Origin: Kribbella antibiotica
GTDB lineage: Bacteria; Actinomycetota; Actinomycetes; Propionibacteriales; Kribbellaceae
Reading direction: 5' to 3'
Length of the DNA stretch: 64,000 bases
Assembly (NCBI RefSeq): GCF_004349055.1
Contig: NZ_SMKX01000008.1
Span: forward strand, 1-64,000
A program made the translations under genes and the position numbers. Under the pieces are notes generated by a model that saw only the letters and a list, made by a program, of their open reading frames with translations, did no database searches and had not been told where the DNA came from. This document shows, piece by piece, positions 52,373-59,241 of the stretch. Numbering within the stretch: position 1 is the first letter of the stretch; each line of letters opens with the position of its first letter.

Positions 52373-53028
52373 GCCCGTCGGTTCGGGTCCTGGTGGTCGA
52401 CGACCAGCCGCTGATCCGCCACAGCCTGCGGCTCATCGTCGACGGGGCGAGCGATCTGGAGGTGGTGGGCGAGGCCGGCACCGGTACGGCGGCTGTTGCG
52501 CGGGCTGTCGAGTTGCGGCCTGACGTCGTACTGATGGACATCCGGATGCCTGACGGCGACGGGATCGAAGCGACTCGGCAGATCACGACCGCGCTGACGG
52601 CGACGCGCGTCGTCGTACTGAGCATGTTCGAGCTGGACGAGTACGTCCACGCTGCCTTGTACGCCGGAGCCAGCGGCTTCCTGCTCAAGGACGCCGAACC
52701 GGAACGCCTCGTCGATGCCGTCCGGCGAACGCATGCCGGTGAATCGCTGTTCGCCCCGAGCATCCTGACCCGCCTCGTCGAGCACTACCTCGGCCGATCG
52801 ATGCCTCAGGCAACGGCTGCCGACCTGACCGAGCGGGAGGCGGAGGTGCTCACCCTGATCGGGCGCGGGCTGTCCAACCAGGAGATCACCCAGGCATTGA
52901 CGATCTCGATGGGCACCGCCAAGACCCACATCGGGAACCTGCTCGCCAAGCTGCACGCCCGCGACCGCGCCCAGCTCGTGATCGCCGCGTACGAACGCGG
53001 GCTGGTGACGGCACCGCCGCGCCTGTGA
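52369..53028 (+). CDS. LuxR-family two-component response regulator
   Basis: 219 aa from ATG 52369, overlapping the kinase TGA by 4 nt. Receiver VVDDQPL, phospho-Asp in VVLMDIRMPDGDG, FLLKDAEPE; LuxR helix-turn-helix LTEREAEVLTLIGRGLSNQEITQALTISMGTAKTHIGNLLAKL-type. Confidence 0.94.
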   Translation: MSPSVRVLVVDDQPLIRHSLRLIVDGASDLEVVGEAGTGTAAVARAVELRPDVVLMDIRMPDGDGIEATRQITTALTATRVVVLSMFELDEYVHAALYAGASGFLLKDAEPERLVDAVRRTHAGESLFAPSILTRLVEHYLGRSMPQATAADLTEREAEVLTLIGRGLSNQEITQALTISMGTAKTHIGNLLAKLHARDRAQLVIAAYERGLVTAPPRL

Positions 53029-53044
53029 CGACCGTCATGTCACA
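53024..53044. promoter_or_regulatory. TGTGAC-N9-GTCACA palindrome
   Basis: 6-9-6 inverted repeat overlapping the regulator stop and 47 nt before the flavoprotein ATG. Could be an operator or a weak terminator stem; the spacing is too long for a standard CRP site. Confidence 0.35.
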
Positions 53045-53090
53045 CGGTGCTGGTGGGCGGTGTCCTTGGGGTGTCGAAAAGGGGACAGAG

Positions 53091-54197
53091 ATGACACCGC
53101 ACATCGTCGTACTGGGAGCCGGGTACTCCGGAATGATCGCGGCCAAGCTGGCTGCACGTCGTACCAAGGGGCAGGTCACGCTCGTGAACGCGCGGGACAC
53201 GTTCGTGGAGCGGGTCCGGATGCATGAACTGGCTTCGGGGAAGACGTTGCCGGAGCGGCCGATTGCCCAGCTGCTGAAGGGGACGGGGATCGAGTTCGTT
53301 GTCGATCGGGTCGTGCACATCGACGCCGAGCGGCGGGTGGTGGCGTTGAGCGGTCAGGAGATCGCGTACGACGTACTGGTCTATGCGTTGGGGAGTCGGG
53401 CAGACCTGGATTCGGTGCCGGGGGTTGGTGAGTATGCGTTCACGGTCGCGGATGTGGTGAGCGCCGGGCGGCTGCGGGATCGGTTGCAGAGTGGTGGGTC
53501 GATTGCTGTGGTGGGTGGTGGATTGACCGGGCTCGAGGCAGTGACGGAACTGGCGGAGACTTATCCAGGACGGAAGATCCAGTTGGTCACGGCCGGTGCG
53601 CTGGGTGGCGCGCTGTCGCAGCGCGGGCGGCGGCACCTGCACAAGGTGTTCGACCGATTGGGGATCTCGAAGGTCGAGGGCGCGCGGGTGGTGGCGGTCG
53701 ATGGTCAGGGTCTGCAGCTTGCGGATGGTGGCCGGGTGGACGCGGATGTCGTCGTGTGGACGACTGGGTTCGAGGTGCCGGACATCGCTCGCAAGGCTGG
53801 TTTCGCGGTCGACGACAACGGGCGGATTCTGGTCGACACCACCCTGCGGTCGGTGTCGCATCCCGAGGTGTCGGCGATCGGGGATGCGGCGGTCGTTCGA
53901 CCTGAAGGTCGGGACGAGCTGCGGATGGCTTGTGCGACTGGGATTCCGATGGCTAGCCATCTGGCGCGGGCGATCAACGATCGGCTGAACGGGCGGGAGC
54001 CGCGCGGGATGAAGTTCCGCTACTTCAACCAGTGCATCAGCCTCGGTCGGCGGGACGGGCTGATCCAGTTCGTTCGGGCCGATGACTCGCCGGTCGAGGC
54101 TGTGCTGACCGGTCGGCTGGCGGCGAAGTACAAGGCAGCCATTGTCGGCGGCGCGTTCTACAGCCAGCGGCGGCCGGGGCTTGTCGCCTCTGTTTAG
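53091..54197 (+). CDS. NADH dehydrogenase-like FAD oxidoreductase
   Basis: 368 aa from ATG 53091 (MTPHIVVLGAGYSGMIAAKL). FAD motif GAGYSGM, NAD motif VVGGGLTGLEAVTELAE, and the closing ISAIGDAAVVRP-like GD motif (SAIGDAAVV). Lacks the C-terminal membrane helix of type II NADH dehydrogenases, so it is probably a soluble or peripheral member of that family. Next to the tetR operon, stops overlapping by 4 nt tail to tail. Confidence 0.9.
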   Translation: MTPHIVVLGAGYSGMIAAKLAARRTKGQVTLVNARDTFVERVRMHELASGKTLPERPIAQLLKGTGIEFVVDRVVHIDAERRVVALSGQEIAYDVLVYALGSRADLDSVPGVGEYAFTVADVVSAGRLRDRLQSGGSIAVVGGGLTGLEAVTELAETYPGRKIQLVTAGALGGALSQRGRRHLHKVFDRLGISKVEGARVVAVDGQGLQLADGGRVDADVVVWTTGFEVPDIARKAGFAVDDNGRILVDTTLRSVSHPEVSAIGDAAVVRPEGRDELRMACATGIPMASHLARAINDRLNGREPRGMKFRYFNQCISLGRRDGLIQFVRADDSPVEAVLTGRLAAKYKAAIVGGAFYSQRRPGLVASV

Positions 54198-54835
54198 CCT
54201 TTGCCGCTGCGCAGGATCTCGCTGAGCGACTCCACAGGTGGCGGATCGACCGGCAGCGGGGGCCGGTCCGCCGGGCGGAGGGCGTCGAGCATCAGCGCGA
54301 GGTAGCGGCGCCAGAGGTCGGGCCGGATCGTCCGGCTCATCGTGAAGGCCGGGCCGAGCAACGCGAAGATCGCGGCGATGTCCTGCGCCTCGACGTCGGG
54401 CCGGATCGCGCCGGCCTTCTGCGCGCGCTCGAAGAGTTCGGTGACGGCGGCAACGATCCGCGGCCAGATCCGGGCCTGCTGCTCGTCATCGCCTTGCCCG
54501 GTGAGCATTTGGTACAGCCCCCGATCCGCGGCCTGGCGGGCGCCGGTCCGTTCGAAGAACTCGACCAGCGCCGCCCAGGGATCCTCGATCGCCAAGGCCT
54601 CTTCGGCGTCGTTGACGATCTGCTCGGTCGCATCCCGCAGCACCTCGGCGGCGATCGCGTGCTTGTTCGGAAAATGCCGGTACGCCGTCCCGGTGCCGAG
54701 CCCGGCGTGGCGCGCAATATCGTCGAGCGTCGCGCCGAAGCCGTGTTCTGCAAAGACTTCGCGCGCCGCGACCACGAGTCGTTCCCGGTTGCGCACCGAG
54801 TCGCTTCGGGCACTGCGGGGGGCGGGGGTGCTCAC
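54194..54835 (-). CDS. TetR family regulator
   Basis: 213 aa, GTG start. N-terminal helix-turn-helix RERLVVAAREVFAEHGFGATLDDIARHAGLGTGTAYRHFPNK, then a ligand-binding helical domain. Starts 4 nt after the epimerase stop, so it is the second gene of that operon and likely represses it through the CGGAGAT repeats upstream (55868-55957). Confidence 0.93.
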   Translation of the reverse strand: MSTPAPRSARSDSVRNRERLVVAAREVFAEHGFGATLDDIARHAGLGTGTAYRHFPNKHAIAAEVLRDATEQIVNDAEEALAIEDPWAALVEFFERTGARQAADRGLYQMLTGQGDDEQQARIWPRIVAAVTELFERAQKAGAIRPDVEAQDIAAIFALLGPAFTMSRTIRPDLWRRYLALMLDALRPADRPPLPVDPPPVESLSEILRSGKG

Positions 54836-54839
54836 CTCG

Positions 54840-55850
54840 TCATCGTCTCACTGCGCCTTGTGCAATCAAGCTCTTCGCGCACTCGACCACGGTCTCAGCG
54901 GCCGGCCGGGGCTTCCATCCCAGGATGTGCTCGGCCTTCGCCGTACTGTGGCGGTTTCGGCGGCCGAGGCTGATCGTGATCGCCTTCAGCGCCGGGTCGG
55001 AGATCGAGGCGAGCCGTACGACGAAGTTCGGGAGCTGACGCGTCGGCACGTTCTTGGCCTGCTCGCCGAGCCTGGATTTCAACGCCTCGGCGATGTCGCG
55101 CATCCACACGAACTCGCCCGTGCCGAGGAACCGCTGGCCGCCGGCTTCGGCCGACACCATCGCGCGGATGTGCAGGTCGACCAGGTCCCGTACGTCGACC
55201 ACCTCGAGCCCGATCTTCGGCGTACCGGGCATTTTGCCGGTCAACATGCGCTGGATGATCTGCGTCGTACCGACATTGTTCGCGGTCAGGATCGGGCCGA
55301 AGACCGCTCCGGGGAGGACGGTCGTGAGCTCGGTCGGGCCGTCGTACGAGTCGATGAAGTCCCAGGCGGCCTTCTCGGCCAGCGTCTTCGAGCGGCGGTA
55401 GGCGGGGAGCGATGGGTCATCGACCGTCCACAGGGTCTCGTCGGTGACGCTGTCTTCCTTGTACGACGCGGGGCTGGCCGCGTTGGCCGCGGATGTCATC
55501 ACGACTCGCCTGACGCCGGCCCGCGTGGCCGCCTTGAGCACCCGGAGTGCGCCGTCACGCGCCGGAACGATCAGGGCTTCGGCGTCGGTCGAGTTCTCGT
55601 CGCCGAGCGGCGACGCCACGTGCAGCACGTAGTCCACGCCCTGCATCGCCTCGTCCCACCCGGCGTCCTTGGTCAGGTCAGCCGCCGCAAACGACAACCG
55701 CTCACTCGCCCCCACCGCCGCCCGGACTGCATCCGCCTTCTCCAGGGTCCGCACGGTGGTCCGGACGTCATACCCCCGCTCCAGCAAAGCCACGATCGCC
55801 CACCCGCCGACGTACCCGGTCCCACCAGTCACCAACACCGTCTCGCCCAT
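54840..55850 (-). CDS. NAD-dependent epimerase/dehydratase family reductase
   Basis: 336 aa from ATG 55850, with GGAGGAGTG just upstream. Extended SDR: VLVTGGTGYVGGWAIVALLERGYDVRTTVRTL, catalytic Y-x-x-x-K in LPAYRRSKTLAEKAAWDF, VLPGAVFGPIL. Closest to dihydroflavonol-4-reductase-like enzymes that act on ketones or aldehydes with NADPH. First gene of the epimerase-tetR operon. Confidence 0.91.
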   Translation of the reverse strand: MGETVLVTGGTGYVGGWAIVALLERGYDVRTTVRTLEKADAVRAAVGASERLSFAAADLTKDAGWDEAMQGVDYVLHVASPLGDENSTDAEALIVPARDGALRVLKAATRAGVRRVVMTSAANAASPASYKEDSVTDETLWTVDDPSLPAYRRSKTLAEKAAWDFIDSYDGPTELTTVLPGAVFGPILTANNVGTTQIIQRMLTGKMPGTPKIGLEVVDVRDLVDLHIRAMVSAEAGGQRFLGTGEFVWMRDIAEALKSRLGEQAKNVPTRQLPNFVVRLASISDPALKAITISLGRRNRHSTAKAEHILGWKPRPAAETVVECAKSLIAQGAVRR

Positions 55851-55867
55851 CACTCCTCCTCGTTTAA

Positions 55868-55957
55868 CGGAGATCCACTCTCCGTTTAAGACGGTAGCAC
55901 TATCCGGAGATACCATCTCCGTTTCTCCCGCAAATGTAACCGGAGACACAATCTCCA
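55868..55957. promoter_or_regulatory. Three copies of a CGGAGAT-N3-ATCTCCG operator
   Basis: Copies at 55868-55884 (one base off), 55905-55921 (perfect) and 55941-55957 (two bases off). Centres are 37 and 36 bp apart. They lie 18-107 bp upstream of the epimerase-tetR operon and fit a TetR dimer site, so the co-transcribed TetR is the likely binder. Confidence 0.7.
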
Positions 55958-56020
55958 CTTCTCGTCGCCCGACACGACCAACTGCAGGTAGTCGCACTCC
56001 CGAACGCTTGCCCACCACCT

Positions 56021-56290
56021 GTGCACGGTGAACCCACTCGCGGGGTCCGCCTGCGCACGGTGAACCCACTCGCAGGGCCGAGCGTGCACGGTGAACCCAC
56101 TCGCGGAGCATTCGCACAGTGGGTTCACTCGCGCGAGTGGCGCCGCCACTGAACCCACCCTGCCGAACCAGCACCGAGTGGAAGGAGATTGCCGCCGGCC
56201 AACGTTTGCCAACAGCACACTCCCTCCACTCGGGGATCAGATGCACGGTGAACCCACTCGGAGCACCCCGTGCACGGTGAACCCACTCGC
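56021..56290. repeat. Cluster of GTGCACGGTGAACCCACTCGC repeats
   Basis: Direct copies start at 56021, 56053, 56084, 56241 and 56270, each 19-21 bp and nearly identical; an inverted copy core GTGGGTTCAC is at 56119-56128 and a degenerate one at about 56148. Spacing is irregular (10 to 136 bp). No gene covers the region. Confidence 0.85.
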
Positions 56291-56443
56291 GGGCCCGGGT
56301 ACCCGCTAGCGCCTGAAAGAGCCGAGTGCGCGATCGTGTTCTGGGACGCACTAAATGGGTGGACCCGACCACCTGCAGTCGCTCGTGCTGCTCGTGGTGG
56401 TTACCCAGTTGACCGAGGGCCGGCAGGCGGGGGTTGATGGGGT

Positions 56444-56530
56444 ATGGCAACCGACTCCGGCCACTACATCCATCTCGACCGCCCCGACCTCGTCATCACC
56501 GCAGCCCGCGAAGTCGCCGCAACGCGATGA
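56444..56530 (+). pseudogene. C-terminal fragment of an alpha/beta hydrolase
   Basis: 28 codons reading MATDSGHYIHLDRPDLVITA then AREVAATR and TGA. The SGHYIHLDRPDLV segment is the hallmark end of alpha/beta-fold hydrolases, with the catalytic His. A stop lies three codons upstream in frame and no hydrolase body is present, so this is a remnant. Confidence 0.65.
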
Positions 56531-56553
56531 CTTCACCTCTGTGCACGCCCCTT

Positions 56554-56614
56554 GACTTTGAGCACCCACCAACCACTTCCGCGCCGGAAAAACGGTTGGT
56601 GGGGACACAAAGTC
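56554..56614. repeat. Imperfect 61-bp inverted repeat
   Basis: GACTTTG...CCACCAACC on the left pairs GGTTGGTGG...CAAAGTC on the right around a 19-nt centre. Lies just after the hydrolase remnant. Could be an old element end or a terminator. Confidence 0.5.
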
Positions 56615-56760
56615 GGCGCGAAAGGTGACGAGCGGCATGAGCGATGGCGAGATCGCCGTACGGCGGACCTGGCCGCAGTACGCGAAATTGCTGGTGAGCG
56701 CGGTGGCAGGTTCGGGTCAGCGGGCTTCGCCATACGTTGGCGGGTTCTACCGTCACGACG

Positions 56761-57162
56761 GTGATCATCAGAGCCCTCAGGGCGGTGTTCGACTTTCGCG
56801 GTCGCACTCGGCGGCGGACCTTCTGGCTCTTCGTCGCGGCTTGGTTCGTGCCAGTGACGGTGTCTGGCGCCGAAATCGACCGGCCCGAGAGCACGTTGGA
56901 CTCGGTGGCGATCGCGGCCTTCTGGGTGATGTACCTCGTCGTCCTGCTCGTCGCCATCCGCCGACTGCACGACACCAACCGCCGGGGCTGGTGGATCCTG
57001 CTGGGCATCTCGGGCCTCGGTCTGATCTACGTCCTGGTGCTCCTCAGCACCGACAGCACCCCCGGCCCCAACCGCTTCGGCGCGGACCCCAAGGGCAGGC
57101 CGGCGATCTATGAGCCGCCCGCCATTCACTATCCGGCCGGCGGCCCCGGCCGACCGGGCTGA
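56761..57162 (+). CDS. DUF805 family membrane protein
   Basis: About 133 aa from GTG 56761 (MIIRALRAVFDFRGRTRRRTFWLF); a TTG at 56737 would add eight residues. DUF805 marks: FRGRTRRRTFW, IRRLHDTNRRGWWILL and the GPNRFGADPKG tail. Only about three of the usual four helices are present. Function of the family is unknown. Its last 53 nt overlap the next gene. Confidence 0.72.
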   Translation: MIIRALRAVFDFRGRTRRRTFWLFVAAWFVPVTVSGAEIDRPESTLDSVAIAAFWVMYLVVLLVAIRRLHDTNRRGWWILLGISGLGLIYVLVLLSTDSTPGPNRFGADPKGRPAIYEPPAIHYPAGGPGRPG

Positions 57163-57526
57163 CATTCATCAGGTACTGCGCCAACTGCATCCTGACCTCG
57201 CCGGGACGACGCTGCCGCGGATCCGGCAGGAGGCGCAGACGTTTGTCGCGGGCGAGCCGGTGATCGGGGTCGCGGTCGTGACGTTTGTGGATTACAGGGC
57301 GGGCGCCTACGGGATGGTCGAGGAGTTGGTGGTGGACGCGGCCCACCGCGGCACTGGCGTCGGGCGACTGTTGCTCGACGAGTGCCGCGGTTGGCTGGCG
57401 CGGTTGGGGGCTGAGGTGATTTTTGTGTCGGGGATCGATGAGGCGGCCGCGGGTTTCTATCGCCGCGCCGGGTTTGCCGACTGCACCGGGCCTTGGTTGT
57501 TTCAGGGAGCGGACGGCGGGGTGTAG
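57110..57526 (+). CDS. GNAT family N-acetyltransferase
   Basis: 138 aa single-domain acetyltransferase: FTIRPAAPADRADIHQVLRQLHP, VEELVVDAAHRGTGVGRLLLDECRGWL with acetyl-CoA loop HRGTGVG, and AAGFYRRAGFADC. ATG 57110 overlaps the DUF805 gene by 53 nt. Overlaps the convergent SnoaL-like gene by 25 nt. Confidence 0.85.
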   Translation: MSRPPFTIRPAAPADRADIHQVLRQLHPDLAGTTLPRIRQEAQTFVAGEPVIGVAVVTFVDYRAGAYGMVEELVVDAAHRGTGVGRLLLDECRGWLARLGAEVIFVSGIDEAAAGFYRRAGFADCTGPWLFQGADGGV

Positions 57527-58053
57527 GCGCCGGCGGGGAGGCCTACCTGGCGGAGGATGTCGGCGAGGTTGTAGTAGTCGTCGATCTTCAGGATCTTGCC
57601 GTGGCGGAGGGTGATGATCGACGTGGCGGGGACGGCGAAGGACTTGCCTTCGGCGGTGTAGGGCGGGGTGAAGGGTGAGTCGCCGGTGAAGGTGCCGCTG
57701 AAGGTCCAGGTGACGGCGATGTTGTTGCCTTGGGCGATGGTGTCGTGGACGGCGACCTTGGCGGGGTTGATGCTGTCGGCGGTGAGTTCGACCCAGAGTT
57801 TGGCGCCGGCGGGGCCGGTGAACGAGGCCTGGAAGGCGTGGTCGATGTAGACGCCGTTCTTGTCGAAGAGGTTGCTCATGGCAACGGGGTTCATGGTGGT
57901 CCAGGCGTTCGCCCACTGCTGGACGATGCGCGGCGAGTGGTGACCGAAGCTGGCGACAGGGACGGTGGCGGGAGCGGCCGTGGCCGGTACGGCGGCAACC
58001 TCGACGCCGGCGGAGAGAGCGAGAGCGGCGATCAAGCGAGTGGTGCGAGACAT
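57502..58053 (-). CDS. Secreted SnoaL/NTF2-like protein
   Basis: 183 aa from ATG 58053, AAAGGA upstream. Signal peptide to about residue 27 (ATAA). Mature part is an NTF2-like cone: RIVQQWANAWTTMNPVAMSNLFDKNGVYIDHAFQ, TWTFSGTFTGD, IITLRHGKILKIDDYYN. Family members are cyclases, isomerases or binding proteins. Starts 43 nt after the MDR oxidoreductase, same strand, likely same operon. Confidence 0.83.
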   Translation of the reverse strand: MSRTTRLIAALALSAGVEVAAVPATAAPATVPVASFGHHSPRIVQQWANAWTTMNPVAMSNLFDKNGVYIDHAFQASFTGPAGAKLWVELTADSINPAKVAVHDTIAQGNNIAVTWTFSGTFTGDSPFTPPYTAEGKSFAVPATSIITLRHGKILKIDDYYNLADILRQVGLPAGAYTPPSAP

Positions 58054-58096
58054 GACGAGAAGTCCTTTCAGGGGAACAGGTTCAGGGCGAACAGAT

Positions 58097-59107
58097 TCAG
58101 GGGATGATGACGACTTTGCCGGCGGCTGAGCCGGACTCTGCATAGCGGACAGCCCCGGCGACGTCGGAGAGCGGGAAGGCGCGGGCGATCCGGGCGGTGA
58201 TGTCACCGGCGGCGAGCTGGCCGAAGACGGCTTCGAGGTCGTTGCGCATGGCAACCTGGTGCTGGGCGAGCCGGCGGCGGCCGGCCCAGAGGTTGAAGAA
58301 GGTGGCGGACTTTCCGTTCGGCAGGAAGTTCCACAGCAGGAGCCGTACGACGAGCGCCAGCACGGGGAGCCGGGCGTTGCCCTCATCCTTCATGGTGGCT
58401 GCGGATCCATAGGAGACAAGCGATCCACCGTGGCCGAGCATGGCCCAGGACTTCTTGATCTCTGGTCCACCAACGTGGTCGAACACCGCCTGGACGCCGT
58501 TCGGCGCGATCGCTCGAACCGCGGCACCAACATCCACCGACCGGTCGACCGGGATCGCCCCAAGCTCACGGACGTACGGGAAGTGCCGCTTCGACACGAC
58601 CCCGATGACCTGCGCCCCAGCGTGCCGAGCGAGCTGAACCAGCAGCGAGCCAACACCGCCGTTCGCCCCCAGTACGACGATGGTGTCGCCGCGCCGGACC
58701 TTGGCGATCGCCAGCATCCGCCGAGCGGTCACGCCGTTCACGATCACGGCCTCGGTCTCCTCGGCGCCGACCCCGTCCGGCACCAGCGCCAGATCCGCGG
58801 TGTTGACCACCAGTCGGTCGGCCCACCCGCCGGTCTTGGTGACTGCGGCGACCCGCTGACCGACAGAGAACTCCGACGACGCAGACCCGAGAGCCTCGAT
58901 CACCCCGACCACGTCGTACCCGGGAACGAAGGGGAACGGCGGCTGGTCGTAGTACTTGCCGCGTCGCATCTGCTGCTCGGCGAACGAGACTCCGGTCGCC
59001 TCCATCCGGACCAGCGCCTGGCCGGCCCCGACCTCCGGGGTCTCCCGCCGACGCAGCTCCAGCCCGTCCGGCTCCACGATTCCCGGCAGTTGAACCTCGG
59101 TGATCAT
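58097..59107 (-). CDS. MDR superfamily NADPH:quinone-type oxidoreductase
   Basis: 336 aa. GroES-like N-terminus (GVSFAEQQMRRGKYYDQPPFPFVPGYDVVGVI), Rossmann motif VVLGANGGVGSLLVQLARHAGAQVIG. It lacks the catalytic-zinc Cys of alcohol dehydrogenases, so it is a zinc-free quinone-reductase-like member. Divergent from a LuxR-ATPase regulator with a palindrome between them; probable target of that regulator. Confidence 0.9.
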   Translation of the reverse strand: MITEVQLPGIVEPDGLELRRRETPEVGAGQALVRMEATGVSFAEQQMRRGKYYDQPPFPFVPGYDVVGVIEALGSASSEFSVGQRVAAVTKTGGWADRLVVNTADLALVPDGVGAEETEAVIVNGVTARRMLAIAKVRRGDTIVVLGANGGVGSLLVQLARHAGAQVIGVVSKRHFPYVRELGAIPVDRSVDVGAAVRAIAPNGVQAVFDHVGGPEIKKSWAMLGHGGSLVSYGSAATMKDEGNARLPVLALVVRLLLWNFLPNGKSATFFNLWAGRRRLAQHQVAMRNDLEAVFGQLAAGDITARIARAFPLSDVAGAVRYAESGSAAGKVVIIP

Positions 59108-59183
59108 CTTTTTCCTCCTCCAGAGCGTCTTGCTGACGGGGTCAACCTTGCCGCCGGGGCCGGACTCGGCGCGTCGGCGAGAA

Positions 59184-59204
59184 CTACGTAGATTGCGTAC
59201 GTAG
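59184..59204. promoter_or_regulatory. CTACGTA-N7-TACGTAG palindrome in divergent promoter
   Basis: Perfect 7-7-7 inverted repeat in the 134-bp gap between the MDR oxidoreductase and the LuxR-ATPase, 77 and 38 bp from the two starts. A candidate binding site for that regulator. Confidence 0.6.
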
Positions 59205-59241
59205 ACCCGACGCCCACCGACTACGCAGGAGAACCGAGCCG

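Noticed and set aside
56021..56290. CRISPR array
   Set aside because: Repeats of 21 bp are separated by irregular distances (10 to 136 bp), one copy is inverted, and no cas gene is near.
56638..56830. Gene starting MSDGEIAVRRTWPQYAKLL
   Set aside because: The frame soon overlaps the DUF805 gene in another phase and matches nothing; the DUF805 frame has family motifs.
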